A DNA stretch of 64,000 nt from Aquimarina sp. BL5 (GCF_003443675.1 NZ_CP031963.1:4487501-4551500); one strand, 5' to 3'. Shown: positions 18,571 to 28,738, counted from the stretch's first letter. Notes: generated by a model from the sequence alone, not told the origin. Translations and numbers: made by a program.

Positions 18571-18774
18571 TTTATTGCTTATAATGTTTAATATGTGTCA
18601 AGTCGGGCAGGAAACAAGTGATTACTTTTGTTTTTCTTATTTAATACCTACCTAAGAACTACAATTACTAAAATATATAATAAAAGAAGTTCTAGATCAA
18701 AAGATTTCGCGACTTTGTCAATAAACAACCATCTTTCGAATTAACTTAAATCTCCTTATCTGCTGTATATAGCG

Positions 18775-19188
18775 TTATATACTCTTTTTGTTTTTTTCAA
18801 TTCCATTTAGTTTGTGCACAAAGTTTTTAAGATTATTTTTCCAGTCCAATTTGATATTTTCATTCCTTAAGTTCCTATCTTTATTAAAGTCTAATTGTAT
18901 TTCGGTATTTCTAATTATGCAATGTGTACAATCATTTATGTAAGTTTCGTAGGTCATATAATCCCACCAAGCTATAAAATCTAACCAAATTGGTTCATAA
19001 ACAGGATTTCTACGAATTGACCAAGAGTATATTAGATTAGGTGTTTTATCATTTAATTCCCATCTAGGTTTTCCTTTAAACTCTCTTTCAATTTCTTCAA
19101 TTATTGTCCACCCTGATTTCTCCAATTGATTCCTCAATTCAGTAATCTGTTTCCCTTGTTTTGTATTGGCTAAATTAGTCTTAGACAT
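18775..19188 (-). CDS. Hypothetical protein, 137 residues
   Basis: Not recognised. The protein is soluble (no signal peptide or membrane helix), highly charged, with an N-terminal helix (GKQITELRNQLEKSGWTIIEE) and a tryptophan-rich middle (YSWSIRRNPVYEPIWLDFIAWWDY) followed by a CTHC pair. Composition matches its neighbours. It lies alone with 204 bases to the acetyltransferase gene and its own upstream region before the terminator of the metalloprotease gene. The absence of alternative frames and a reasonable codon pattern support it being real. Confidence 0.6.
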   Translation of the reverse strand: MSKTNLANTKQGKQITELRNQLEKSGWTIIEEIEREFKGKPRWELNDKTPNLIYSWSIRRNPVYEPIWLDFIAWWDYMTYETYINDCTHCIIRNTEIQLDFNKDRNLRNENIKLDWKNNLKNFVHKLNGIEKNKKSI

Positions 19189-19280
19189 TCAATGGTCTTT
19201 TGTAGCGAATTGTAATTGTATGTAAACATATAATTTACGATTAATGTTTTTTTTAAAGAAACTAAAAATTCTCAATATAA

Positions 19281-19310
19281 AAAACCACGACATTGGGTAT
19301 CGTGGTTTTT
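19281..19310. terminator. Terminator after the metalloprotease gene
   Basis: Perfect stem AAAACCACGA/TCGTGGTTTT around a nine-base loop, with A and T runs on either side so that it could act in both directions. It lies 30 bases beyond the stop of the minus-strand metalloprotease gene. Confidence 0.85.
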
Positions 19311-19339
19311 GTATAAAATATAGTACGGAGATTATTCCG

Positions 19340-21829
19340 TTATTTTTTTGGATCAAGTATTAATGAAATTCTCTCTGCAGCATCTTGTAAGTGATAACGT
19401 GTCATTCGGTCTGCTGTTCTACCTATAGCATTTCTGAGATCTCGCTGTAGGTTTTTTAGTTCTGCTCTAACAATTGGTCGAATATCACTTTGTGAAACGT
19501 TTACATTAGTTCGTCTTACAAAACGTCTAAAATTTGGTGGTATTGGCGCTTGTTCCTTTGTCATTAAAAATTCTAACCTTTCGATATATGCTCGCTGAAG
19601 ATTACGACGATATACATCAATTACAGTACCTTTTCGTAACTCACTCCAGATGCCTGATCTTAGTTCTGTCATCATATCAATCAGGTTATAAGCATCCTTG
19701 TTATTGATAGCTTCGTTTTCTATTAATCGCGCCATTCTACCCTGATCAAGTAAATTGTTTAATGTTCTGGTCTGAAATCCTCTTACACGTTCCACACTAC
19801 CGGCAGATTCTATTTTATTAAAAATAGTACTGTCTAATAACCAATCTGGAGTAGAAAACAACTGCTCTTGTAGAAATGCCATGGCACGTTTTTGGTTTTC
19901 CTTAGTTACATGCGTATATACGGCACCTTCTTGATCGTAGGTTTTGTAGTATTCGTATACACCACCTATGTTAGACGCAACGTGTCCCATGTATCTGTTA
20001 AATTGGTTTAGAACCTGACCATACATGGTTTCTAGATCATCATAGTTTTTTCCATCTTCTGCGGTCCATTTTATTAGATTAGGTACAATCCTTTTTAGAT
20101 TGGCAATACCATAAGTACTTGCTTTTACGGCATCGTCGCCAAGATCTTCTGTTTGTGAACTAGGATCTATTACTCCAAATTGTTGTCTACCAAAACGGTA
20201 TTTAGGATCATCGGCATGTTTTAGAATCCAGCTATCTAAGGTTTTCTTTTCTTCTTCTGCTGTAGTTCCAAGAATTGGACGATACCCCCATCTAATGGCA
20301 TGTTTATCGTAGATTCCTATTTCTGGCATGAGTGCTACATCGCCATCACCTGGTTGTGCTATGTAATTGAAACGAGCATAATCCATAATGGATGGGGCTG
20401 TTCCATATTTTTTAGTAAACTCAGGATCACGAAGTGATTCTACGGGATATGCAACACTGCTTCCCATATTATGTGGTAATCCTAGTGTATGACCAACTTC
20501 ATGAGAAGATACAAATCTAATTAACCTCCCCATAACTTCGTCTTTAAAAGCTACTCCTTGCGCATCTGGATTGATCGCTGCTGTTTGCACAAAAAACCAG
20601 TTACGTAATAACGACATTACATTATGATACCAGTTAATATCACTTTCTAGAATTTCTCCTGATCTTGGATCACTTACGTGCGGCCCATTAGCATTTGGTA
20701 TTGGAGAAGCTAAATAACGAACAACTGAGTAGCGTGCATCTTCAGGACTCCAATCTGGATCTTCTTCTTTGGTAGGAGGATCTTTGGCAATGATTGCTTT
20801 TTTAAAACCAGCTTTTTCAAAAGCTACTTGCCAGTCTTCTATACCTTGTTTAATATATTTTCTCCATTTTTCTGGTGTAGCTCGATCGATATAGTAAATA
20901 ATCTGTTTTTTAGGAACTACTAACTCTCCAGTATTAAATTTTTCAACATCTTCATCTCGTACTTCTAGTCTCCATCGATCTAAATATCGTATCGTTTTAC
21001 TTTCTTGTGCCTCTAGTCCATAATCCGTTTGACCTCTAGCAAACCATCCAACACGTTGATCAAATATTCTACGTTTCATAGGTGTTTCTGGAAGTAAAAT
21101 CATAGAATTACTCATTTCTAAAGAAATTGTTCCTGTACTTGCATTAGAAGGAGGCTCTCCAGCGTTATATGTTTTTACATGTCGTGTTTCTATATTAAGA
21201 GGGTAACTTCTAATAGAATCTATATACGACAAGCTAGCATCTAATCGTGTAATCTTGTATCTTTTTCTTCTGGAAGCAGGGAAACCAAGTGCTTTCACAT
21301 CTTTTTTAAATAAATCTGTGACATCAATAACCGTGGCGTTATTAACAGAATCTTTATGAAATGCTTTTATAGGAAACGAAAACAATACAGGTTCGAAATT
21401 CGAATTCTCAACGGCCTCATGAATAGGTAAAGAATCAGCAGCATATATCTGATGAGATACAACGCGAAGTAATACTTGTTTGTTTTTTCTTTGCCATCTA
21501 AGTACTTGTGTATTTTGTTTGCCACCACCAAAACCAATTCCTGTGGCGGTTTTAGCAATTCTTGTAACCATTAACATTTCTCTGTTGAACAAAGAATCTG
21601 GTATTTCATAAAAGTATTTGTCTTCTATGTTATGAACTGTAAAAAGCCCTGGATCACTTTTTGCTTTTTTGGTAATGACTTCACTATATGGTTTGATAGC
21701 ATTTTTGTCTTTGCCAGGTTTTTTTGCTCCTGCAGTTGCAGGAGTTTTTCCTTTTTTATTCTGAAAAGCAGAACAACTAGAAAATGTAACTACTACTATT
21801 AGTAATAGATATAGAGTACTTTTGCGCAT
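19340..21829 (-). CDS. Large zinc-dependent metalloprotease lipoprotein (DUF5117/DUF5118/DUF4953 type)
   Basis: 829 residues. Lipoprotein signal (TFSSCSAF, Cys ~19). The order is a linker rich in Lys/Gly, a DUF5118/DUF5117-like region (YFEIPDSLF-type start, here YFYEIPDSLFNREMLMVTRI), and a met-zincin catalytic part with the extended zinc motif HEVGHTLGLPHNM and the downstream SIMDYARFNY methionine turn. This is the arrangement of the large Bacteroidetes zinc-dependent metalloproteases; their substrates are unknown. The anchor suggests an envelope location. The gene is monocistronic with a strong terminator. Confidence 0.92.
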   Translation of the reverse strand: MRKSTLYLLLIVVVTFSSCSAFQNKKGKTPATAGAKKPGKDKNAIKPYSEVITKKAKSDPGLFTVHNIEDKYFYEIPDSLFNREMLMVTRIAKTATGIGFGGGKQNTQVLRWQRKNKQVLLRVVSHQIYAADSLPIHEAVENSNFEPVLFSFPIKAFHKDSVNNATVIDVTDLFKKDVKALGFPASRRKRYKITRLDASLSYIDSIRSYPLNIETRHVKTYNAGEPPSNASTGTISLEMSNSMILLPETPMKRRIFDQRVGWFARGQTDYGLEAQESKTIRYLDRWRLEVRDEDVEKFNTGELVVPKKQIIYYIDRATPEKWRKYIKQGIEDWQVAFEKAGFKKAIIAKDPPTKEEDPDWSPEDARYSVVRYLASPIPNANGPHVSDPRSGEILESDINWYHNVMSLLRNWFFVQTAAINPDAQGVAFKDEVMGRLIRFVSSHEVGHTLGLPHNMGSSVAYPVESLRDPEFTKKYGTAPSIMDYARFNYIAQPGDGDVALMPEIGIYDKHAIRWGYRPILGTTAEEEKKTLDSWILKHADDPKYRFGRQQFGVIDPSSQTEDLGDDAVKASTYGIANLKRIVPNLIKWTAEDGKNYDDLETMYGQVLNQFNRYMGHVASNIGGVYEYYKTYDQEGAVYTHVTKENQKRAMAFLQEQLFSTPDWLLDSTIFNKIESAGSVERVRGFQTRTLNNLLDQGRMARLIENEAINNKDAYNLIDMMTELRSGIWSELRKGTVIDVYRRNLQRAYIERLEFLMTKEQAPIPPNFRRFVRRTNVNVSQSDIRPIVRAELKNLQRDLRNAIGRTADRMTRYHLQDAAERISLILDPKK

Positions 21830-21995
21830 GAGTTATTTTTTATCGGCCGAAGATAAAGAAATACATATGGGTTATAAGTGAAAGGAAAGTTAAAACCTAT
21901 ACGTCAGATGTTTAGTGTTTTAAGCATTGAAAAGCATAATCTTATAAGAATTAGAATAATTAAATTACTTTAGTCTTCAATTATTAAAGTGCCTT

Positions 21996-23294
21996 ATGCA
22001 GTATAGTGTGTCAAATCATTTACTTAGAATATTTCTTTATCTACTTGTTTGTGTATATGTTATTTGGCTTGGAGTGATAATCGAACCTGATACGATAAGT
22101 TATGTAGGTCTGTCTTTGATTACACCGCCAGGATATGGTACTTTTTTGTTTGTTTTTCGGAAGTTATTTGGAGAAGGTCATTATTATCCCATTATAGTAT
22201 TCGTTCAATTGGTTTTAGGATTTGCCTCTTCTATATATTTAGTTAGAACTATAAAAAATGTATTTCAGGTAGATAAGAGATTATTGATTTTAATTGATGT
22301 TGTTTTATTAGCCCCTATTTTTATTCCTGAATATTTGACCGTAAATCGCATCGTAACCCAGGGTTTGGCGTATCCTTGTTTTTTGGTCATTGCAGCATTT
22401 TTGATTCAATATCTTTTTTTGAACAATAAAAAAGTAATCATCTATCTACTATCTAGTGTTTTTATAGGAATGTTAATACGAACACAGTTTTTCTTTATCA
22501 TTCCAGTATTGTTGTTGATTTTTGGATATCAGTGGTATGCTACTAAAAATTTCAGAAAATTTGCAATTCCAATCATTGTAATAGTACTGTTCCCAATGTT
22601 AATTTCATTAGTGCAAAAAACATTTAACTATGTTGTTCACGATACTTATATAAATATTTCAAGTACAGGACTTCAGGTAATGATTATGCCTTTTTTTGTA
22701 GCGGATCAAGAGGATTATAAGATTTATGATGATTCCAAAACTCAGGAATATTATAAGCATATGTATCAAATTGCTATGGATCGAAAATTACTGGATGATT
22801 TTTATGTCCCAGTGAATGATAATGTATTTCATCATTTTGATTATAATTTTGTCAATATATCTTATGGAGTACTTTCTATAGAAGGAAGAAAGTTTTTAAT
22901 GCCATCAAACCCAGATTCTCCTGAAGCATTGATTGCTAATGATAAATTCTTAATGAATATGTGGTTGCCTTTGTTGTTAGATAATTTCTGGAAGTGCTTA
23001 GATCTTTTTTATAAGAACGTAGAAAATGCTTTTGGAGGATTTTATATGATATGGTTATCGCTATTGCTCTTAATAGGTTCTTTATATTTTTGGATGAAGT
23101 ATAAAGAAAAATTGGCTTTAATAGCATTTATATGGATGTTGTTCACTTTTAGTAATGTCATTTTGGTATGTATTGTACAGCATAGTATAAGTAGATATAT
23201 GATTTATCATCAATGGATGCTTCCTGTTTTACTTATTTTATTTCTAGATGTGATTGGTAAAAGATTATATCCTATTTCTGCATCAGAAAATTAA
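21996..23294 (+). CDS. Polytopic membrane protein of unknown function
   Basis: 432 residues with about ten predicted transmembrane helices. A loop near residue 35-50 (SYVGLSLITPPGYGTFLF) and a long extracytoplasmic loop at about residues 225-320 with many Asp, Tyr and His residues give it the look of GT-C-like membrane glycosyltransferases or a polymerase, but no diagnostic motif is visible. Stands alone; its last four bases overlap the end of the convergent gene. Confidence 0.75.
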   Translation: MQYSVSNHLLRIFLYLLVCVYVIWLGVIIEPDTISYVGLSLITPPGYGTFLFVFRKLFGEGHYYPIIVFVQLVLGFASSIYLVRTIKNVFQVDKRLLILIDVVLLAPIFIPEYLTVNRIVTQGLAYPCFLVIAAFLIQYLFLNNKKVIIYLLSSVFIGMLIRTQFFFIIPVLLLIFGYQWYATKNFRKFAIPIIVIVLFPMLISLVQKTFNYVVHDTYINISSTGLQVMIMPFFVADQEDYKIYDDSKTQEYYKHMYQIAMDRKLLDDFYVPVNDNVFHHFDYNFVNISYGVLSIEGRKFLMPSNPDSPEALIANDKFLMNMWLPLLLDNFWKCLDLFYKNVENAFGGFYMIWLSLLLLIGSLYFWMKYKEKLALIAFIWMLFTFSNVILVCIVQHSISRYMIYHQWMLPVLLILFLDVIGKRLYPISASEN

Positions 23295-24790
23295 TCTTTA
23301 TTAGATTGAGTTACTACTTCTAGTGTGGTTTGATATAGATCGGATTTTAATACCCAGGCTTTTAACCAGGCATAAAAACTCATCGTAAAAATATCTTCCT
23401 GTTCAGGATTATTTCGACTTAAGGAATCTTTTATTTTAGCTAAAAACTCTTTTGTATTTATAGTGTCACTATGTAAGTAAAAGCTCATTGTTAATGATAG
23501 AAACTCCAAAACTCGATCTTCATTATTGTTTTTAAGGTAATTTCGATGCTTTTTTCTAAATCCTTTTACTCGCGATTCTACAATATCTATATGATCTAGT
23601 TCGATATGTAATAGTATTTCTGTAAGGTTTTTTTTAATCACCCAGATAATTCCGGCTTTTTCAGTGTACCAAGTATCGCTATGATGTAATTCATTTAGTA
23701 ATTTTAAGGCTTCCTTACATCGAGATTGCTGAAAATAGAATACAATTAGGGTTAGTTTTAGATCTAAAATATAAGAGGTTTGATCTTTTATTTTGTTGAA
23801 GTCAAAATTTTCTAAAGACAATATTGCTTTTTCTGCTTGGCCAGTGTAATTATAATTCAGAGCTTTCAGTAGTTCAAGTTGAGGGAGGAATCTTTTGTAG
23901 TACTTACCTCTTTGCTTTGTCATCTGTTGCTCCATTCTTTTTAGATATTCTTGCGATGTGACAAAGTTTTTATTTCTAAAATAAGAATTAGCAACATAAT
24001 ATAGTATCTGAATATGGTAGAATAGATGCTTATCAGTAAATTGTTCCTTTGATTCAATTTGTTGATAAGTCTCTTCTACAAAAGAAAGAATCGAATGAAA
24101 ATTACGAGCTGCATTTGCTGCTTGATTTATGATTTCGAGTATTTTGAATAATGATCGAAACGTCAAGTCATTTGTAATTGAAAGGTCGAAATTATCCAAA
24201 GAATCACTAATGGTTTGAGCAATATTGCTACGATTTTGAGAAAGCTTATCCTGAATGTTAGCGTAAAAAAGATTTAAGTTCTCCTCCTGTTGTAATAACT
24301 TTTGATTATTTCTAAAATCCTTTATTAAATGATCTAAAGATGTGTCTGGATCTACATGTGAATATTGAATTTTAGTATAATAAATCTCATGCAGTATACT
24401 AAATAGATCATAGGTTTTAGCTTTTAATGTTGCCTTTCTAATGGTTTTTATTGCAATTTTATATTGTTTTTGTTCGAAGAAAATTCTGCTGGCGAGGAGT
24501 AGTTTTAATATTTCCATCTCTTCAGAGGTTTCACTGTCAAAACTTTTGGTAGCAATAAAATCGATTAAGTTATCGTGTAATCTTTTACAGAGAGCGTGAA
24601 AAGCACCTTTAGCTCTTTTTCCGTATAACTGTATATCTAAGTCTTTTCTATTATCATTTATAGGATCTAATAGTTTGAATAATTGAATGTTTTTAGTGTC
24701 ATTTCTTTTATTTTTCTGTTTAAGGGTGCTTATAAAACTTCTTTTCTCTTCAGAAGATAAGGTAGCAATTATAGAAGAAATTGTGTTCAT
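23291..24790 (-). CDS. Hypothetical alpha-helical repeat protein
   Basis: 499 residues, no signal peptide. Almost entirely helical with repeated amphipathic pairs (for example FFEQKQYKIAIKTIRKATLKA and YVANSYFRNKNFVTSQEYLKRM), consistent with TPR-like solenoids. The N-terminal phrase IATLSSEEKRSFISTLKQKNKRNDTKN with YGKRAKGAFHALCKRLHDNL looks like a conserved Bacteroidetes-only family, but I cannot name it. Possibly a scaffold. It ends inside the stop of the convergent membrane protein gene. TATATTTG upstream (24853-24860 on the minus strand) fits a -7 element but no -33 TTG is seen. Confidence 0.75.
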   Translation of the reverse strand: MNTISSIIATLSSEEKRSFISTLKQKNKRNDTKNIQLFKLLDPINDNRKDLDIQLYGKRAKGAFHALCKRLHDNLIDFIATKSFDSETSEEMEILKLLLASRIFFEQKQYKIAIKTIRKATLKAKTYDLFSILHEIYYTKIQYSHVDPDTSLDHLIKDFRNNQKLLQQEENLNLFYANIQDKLSQNRSNIAQTISDSLDNFDLSITNDLTFRSLFKILEIINQAANAARNFHSILSFVEETYQQIESKEQFTDKHLFYHIQILYYVANSYFRNKNFVTSQEYLKRMEQQMTKQRGKYYKRFLPQLELLKALNYNYTGQAEKAILSLENFDFNKIKDQTSYILDLKLTLIVFYFQQSRCKEALKLLNELHHSDTWYTEKAGIIWVIKKNLTEILLHIELDHIDIVESRVKGFRKKHRNYLKNNNEDRVLEFLSLTMSFYLHSDTINTKEFLAKIKDSLSRNNPEQEDIFTMSFYAWLKAWVLKSDLYQTTLEVVTQSNKD

Positions 24791-24970
24791 TATATCGTAA
24801 GTATATGTAGGGTGATTATACTGTAAATATTGAATAAATTACTTAATAATCACAAATATATCATAAGTTTTTTGTGAATATTGAGTTTTTTAACCGATCA
24901 AGTCGTTGCAAATTTGTCCTGTTCAAAACAAACAATTGAAATAAAAATTTAATCATCAAAATCAATTATT

Positions 24971-25447
24971 ATGGACTACAAGTTTAGTAACGATGTAACA
25001 GAAGAAATTAAAAAAGATGACATCGCTAAAAAAGAAACTAAAGTATATGATCAAAAACCAACACCAGCATTTATAAGTGCTTCTTGGGTAGCATTGTTTG
25101 CGGGTATGATTTCATTCTGTACTGGTTTGTGGAATGCAGAAATGCTATTAAATGAAAAGGGATATTATTTTACCATCTTATTATTTGGTCTATTCTCTGC
25201 AGTATCGGTTCAGAAAAATGTACGAGATAAGCTAGAGGGATTGCAGGTTACAGAAATCTATTACGGTATCAGTTGGTTCGCGGCATTAGCATCTATTGTG
25301 TTATTGATCATAGGTTTATGGAATGCAGATCTAGATCTTAGTGAAAAAGGATTTTACGGGATGTCATTCACACTTAGTTTGTTTGCTGCCATTGCAGTGC
25401 AAAAAAACACTAGAGATAAAAAATTCATTGAAAGTAAGGATGCATAA
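24971..25447 (+). CDS. YiaA/YiaB-family inner-membrane protein, two YiaAB units
   Basis: 158 residues. After a charged N-terminus (~30 residues) there are two repeats of the YiaAB two-helix unit: [32 protein letters not shown] and [31 protein letters not shown], each followed by [18 protein letters not shown]. Thus four membrane helices in a duplicated pattern. The family has no established function in E. coli. The downstream hairpin at 25461 probably terminates it. Confidence 0.9.
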   Translation: MDYKFSNDVTEEIKKDDIAKKETKVYDQKPTPAFISASWVALFAGMISFCTGLWNAEMLLNEKGYYFTILLFGLFSAVSVQKNVRDKLEGLQVTEIYYGISWFAALASIVLLIIGLWNADLDLSEKGFYGMSFTLSLFAAIAVQKNTRDKKFIESKDA

Positions 25448-25460
25448 TTGGAATATTAAT

Positions 25461-25498
25461 CAAAAGGAGGAACTGCATTTTTGTAGTTCCTTGTTTTG
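25461..25498 (+). terminator. Terminator after the YiaAB gene
   Basis: AGGAACTGC pairs with GTAGTTCCT (one mismatch) and is followed by TTGTTTT; it starts 14 bases after the stop codon. Confidence 0.65.
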
Positions 25499-25586
25499 AT
25501 GATTAGAAAAGGCAGCTGCTGCTGTGGCTGTCTTTTTAATTTAAAGTTGATTGATAGTTTTTACTTAATATTAAAATCAAGAAGTT

Positions 25587-26384
25587 TTGAAAAAAGAAAA
25601 AATAGGAGTTTCCTTACTACTTATTTTGGGTTTGATTGTAATAATAGGAATGTTTTTTATAAATCCAATTATACAAAAAGAATATTATCATTTGTTTAGT
25701 GATTCTAGAAGCTTTATGAATATTCCAAATTTTTGGAATGTGATTTCTAATTATCCGTTTATAGTTGTTGGAGGTTTAGGTATAATCAATTTTATGGCTA
25801 TCAAAAAATCCATGTTATCTTATACATTACTTTTTTTTGGTATAGTATTAGTTGGAATTGGTTCGGGTTACTATCATTTATACCCTACTACTCAATCCTT
25901 GGTTTGGGACAGGTTACCAATGACTGTAGTATTTATGACATTGTTTTCTATTGTAATTAAAGAGTATATATCAGAGAGGATAGGTGGGTTGTTTTTATGG
26001 CCATTAATTTTAATAGGTATATTTTCTGTAGGATATTGGGTTTTCAGTGAATCAGGAGATCTGAGAATTTATGCATTAGTACAGTTTTATCCAATGTTGT
26101 CTATTCCTATAATCTTAATTTTTTTCAAATCTAAATATGGTAACGATTTTGAGTATTGGATACTTTTAACGGCATATATAATTGCGAAATTATTGGAATA
26201 TTTTGATACAGAAATTTATAAGTTACTAGGGTTTGTTAGTGGTCATTCATTAAAACATTTAGTTGCAGCTTTAGGTCTTTATTTCTTATTAAGTGCTTAT
26301 AAGAAAAGAAATTTAACTTTCGAAAAAAGCTTTAAAAGGCCTTTAGGATTTTCTTCTCAATTGCAAAAGGAAAAAATATCATAA
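25587..26384 (+). CDS. CREST-superfamily (alkaline-ceramidase-like) membrane hydrolase
   Basis: 265 residues with seven predicted membrane helices. The CREST metal-site residues are all present: S93-x3-H97 in GSGYYHLYP, D108 in WDRLPMT, and H220-x3-H224 in GHSLKH. In this superfamily (alkaline ceramidases, Per1, PAQR receptors) these residues bind zinc for amide hydrolysis of lipids. Inference: a lipid amidase, perhaps on the sphingolipid-like or sulfonolipid molecules of Bacteroidetes. The start is the TTG at 25587, preceded by AAGAAG; the next ATG would remove most of helix 1. Gene order gives no clue to the substrate. Confidence 0.75.
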   Translation: MKKEKIGVSLLLILGLIVIIGMFFINPIIQKEYYHLFSDSRSFMNIPNFWNVISNYPFIVVGGLGIINFMAIKKSMLSYTLLFFGIVLVGIGSGYYHLYPTTQSLVWDRLPMTVVFMTLFSIVIKEYISERIGGLFLWPLILIGIFSVGYWVFSESGDLRIYALVQFYPMLSIPIILIFFKSKYGNDFEYWILLTAYIIAKLLEYFDTEIYKLLGFVSGHSLKHLVAALGLYFLLSAYKKRNLTFEKSFKRPLGFSSQLQKEKIS

Positions 26385-26438
26385 AGGGTAGCTATTTTGT
26401 TAATAGACCAAAATTTATAAGTAACAATCATAAAAATT

Positions 26439-27737
26439 ATGAGTTCAAAATTTAGTAAAGAATTAAAAGAATTGGTCAGAGATCAAGTGATCTCATCTGA
26501 GATTTCAGATAAGATAGCGCTATATTACGATCAGAAGCAGGCTGCTAAACCTAATAGATTGTTTACGATATTTGGGGTTTTTGGAGCATTACTTGTAGGG
26601 TCAGGTATTATCCTGATGTTAGCGCACAATTGGGATGATTTCTCAAGAATGACAAAGACAATTTTGGCATTTATCCCATTGCTAATAGGACAATGCACAG
26701 CAGGCTTTTCTATTCTAAAAAATAAAAGCCGAACCTGGAAAGAAGCCTCAGGAACTTTCTTGTTTTTTGCTGTTGGAGCCAGTATATCTTTAGTGAGTCA
26801 GATTTATAATATATCAGGTGATTTAGGTTCTTTTTTACGCACATGGATTATACTTTGCTTACCATTGATCTACCTTCTTAGATCTCATGCAGTTACATTG
26901 CTGCTGATATTATCAAGTACTTATTACGCTACAGAGGTAGGTCTTTGGAATAATAGAGGTAATGATACACCTTGGTTATATGTGCTCTTTATTTTGGTAA
27001 TCATACCACATTATTGGTTGCTGATAAAGAATAACCTACTCAGTAATACAACAACAATTTTTAGCTGGATTATACCCGCAAGTATTACAGTTGGCTTGAG
27101 TGCATTTGTAAAAGGTAATGAAGAATTAGGTTTTGTTATGTATATGACCCTTTTTGGAATATTCTATAATATAGGCAGATTGTCTGTATATAGAGAATTA
27201 AGAACACTAAGAAATGGTCATCTAATTATCGGTTCATTAGGAACTATTATTTTGCTAATGATATTTACATTCAGATGGCCTTGGGGAGAAATATATGATA
27301 CGACGATGTATGTTTCTCAAGAGTTTTATACTTCGCTGTTTTTAGGAGTCATAGCAATTACCGTTTTGGGATATACGCTCATTAAAACAGGGATCCGATC
27401 GATAAATCTGTTTCAAGTTTCATTTATAATATTTGGAGTGCTATTCTTCTTGCTTTCTGATATGATTACATTGCCTATGATTCTAACTAATGTGTTGGTA
27501 TTTGTATTGGGAATTACAGCTATCAAGATGGGTGCTGATACATTTAATTTTGGGATTCTTAACTATGGATTATTAGTTGTTTCCATACTGATAATATGCA
27601 GATTTTTTGATACCGATATGAGTTTTGTAATACGAGGACTGTTATTTGTCATTGTGGGGATTGGGTTTTTTATGACCAACTATATGATGCTAAAAAGACA
27701 GCAAAAAAATAAGTACACTAAAAATATACTGAAATGA
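26439..27737 (+). CDS. DUF2157-family membrane protein
   Basis: 432 residues. A cytoplasmic N-terminal helix bundle (residues ~1-40: KELKELVRDQVISSEISDKIALYYDQ) precedes about 12-13 membrane helices; the FGVFGALLVGSGIILMLAHNWDDFSR segment is the DUF2157 signature. The function is unknown. It overlaps the following GDYXXLXY gene by four bases (ATGA). Established knowledge: DUF2157 or DUF4401 genes and GDYXXLXY genes are neighbours in many Bacteroidetes and Proteobacteria, suggesting a shared complex. Confidence 0.9.
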   Translation: MSSKFSKELKELVRDQVISSEISDKIALYYDQKQAAKPNRLFTIFGVFGALLVGSGIILMLAHNWDDFSRMTKTILAFIPLLIGQCTAGFSILKNKSRTWKEASGTFLFFAVGASISLVSQIYNISGDLGSFLRTWIILCLPLIYLLRSHAVTLLLILSSTYYATEVGLWNNRGNDTPWLYVLFILVIIPHYWLLIKNNLLSNTTTIFSWIIPASITVGLSAFVKGNEELGFVMYMTLFGIFYNIGRLSVYRELRTLRNGHLIIGSLGTIILLMIFTFRWPWGEIYDTTMYVSQEFYTSLFLGVIAITVLGYTLIKTGIRSINLFQVSFIIFGVLFFLLSDMITLPMILTNVLVFVLGITAIKMGADTFNFGILNYGLLVVSILIICRFFDTDMSFVIRGLLFVIVGIGFFMTNYMMLKRQQKNKYTKNILK

Positions 27738-28285
27738 AAATCATCTATTTATTTATACTATTTATTATAGTAGCGTTGGCTCAGATTTTTGTTCCTATCC
27801 AAATGGTTATGGATAGTGAGGATGTAATGATTTCTGGAGAAGCCTATAAGTTTAAAACAAGACCGATTGATCCGACAGATCCTTTTAGAGGTAAGTACAT
27901 TACACTGCAGTATGAGATGAATCATTTTAATACAGAAGATTCTACGTATGTGGTAGGAGAAGAGATTTATATTTATCTTAAAAATGATAGTGAAGGTTTC
28001 GCAGAGGTCTCTCAAATCAGCAAAACACCTTTACAAATAGAAGCCGATTATGTGACTGCTCGAGTAACCTATTATTATAAAGGTAAAGTGAATTTTCAAT
28101 TGCCTTTTAATACTTTTTATATGGAAGAAACGAAGGCATATGATGCGGAGCTGGCATATACTAAAGCTAATAGGAGTGGCTCATCTAATAATGTATATGC
28201 GTTGGTATATATCAAAGGAGATAATGTAGTTCTCAAAGATGTACTCATTGATGATGTTCCCATACAAGAGTACGTAGAGAAATAA
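27734..28285 (+). CDS. GDYXXLXY-domain membrane-anchored protein
   Basis: 183 residues, one N-terminal membrane helix (residues 4-20) and an extracytoplasmic domain. The core FKTRPIDPTDPFRGKYITLQYEMN contains the family motif G-[DK]-Y-x-x-L-x-Y, and TFYMEE near residue 132 is the second conserved strand. Overlaps the DUF2157 gene by four bases, so the two are made together; an interaction between this domain and the DUF2157 protein is likely but unproven. Confidence 0.9.
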   Translation: MKIIYLFILFIIVALAQIFVPIQMVMDSEDVMISGEAYKFKTRPIDPTDPFRGKYITLQYEMNHFNTEDSTYVVGEEIYIYLKNDSEGFAEVSQISKTPLQIEADYVTARVTYYYKGKVNFQLPFNTFYMEETKAYDAELAYTKANRSGSSNNVYALVYIKGDNVVLKDVLIDDVPIQEYVEK

Positions 28286-28359
28286 AATTTTTGGATTAAG
28301 GTTAAACCTTTTTTGATAGCAATAGTCATAATAACGAAGAACAAAAAAAGATAATTATT

Positions 28360-28704
28360 ATGAAGACATTATTGAGAACCCTGGTATTAGGTATTTTGTT
28401 ATCTACGCTAACAGCGTCTTGTGCGACTACTGTAAGAGTACGCCCCTCGAATCGTGTGGTAGTTACTAAAGTGCATAAGCCAAGAATTGTAGTTCATAAG
28501 AATGTGAAGTATTACAGAAGTGGAGGCGTTTGGTATGTAAAAAAGAATAGAAGATATGTGACTGTTGCAGCACCTGTTGGTGCACGTATAAATGTATTAC
28601 CCGCAGGATATAAATCTGTTAAGGTAAGAGGTGTGAGATACTACAAGCATAAAGGAGTATACTACAAAAAAACCGGAAGGAGTTATGTAGTAGTAAATGT
28701 ATAG
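28360..28704 (+). CDS. DUF6515-family small basic lipoprotein
   Basis: 114 residues. Lipoprotein signal with TASCATT (Cys ~21). The mature part is very basic and repeats the motif V-K-Y-Y-R-S-GGVWYV and VRYYKHKGVYYKK, with LPAGYK between them, the DUF6515 pattern. Function unknown; the repeated YY-x-GV-YY strands suggest a small beta structure in the envelope. Ends before a terminator hairpin shared with the convergent SPOR gene. Confidence 0.85.
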   Translation: MKTLLRTLVLGILLSTLTASCATTVRVRPSNRVVVTKVHKPRIVVHKNVKYYRSGGVWYVKKNRRYVTVAAPVGARINVLPAGYKSVKVRGVRYYKHKGVYYKKTGRSYVVVNV

Positions 28705-28738
28705 TAAGTTTTAGATTGAGTTGGTTAGTTTAGTTAAG

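Noticed and set aside
25496..25699. 67-residue plus-strand frame between the YiaAB and CREST genes
   Set aside because: It overlaps the CREST gene in another frame, begins inside the terminator of the YiaAB gene and has unlikely Cys-rich codons.
28286..28359. Terminator-like AAGGTTAAACCTTTTTT after the GDYXXLXY gene
   Set aside because: The stem would have almost no loop; only four to five pairs are possible, so it was not listed.
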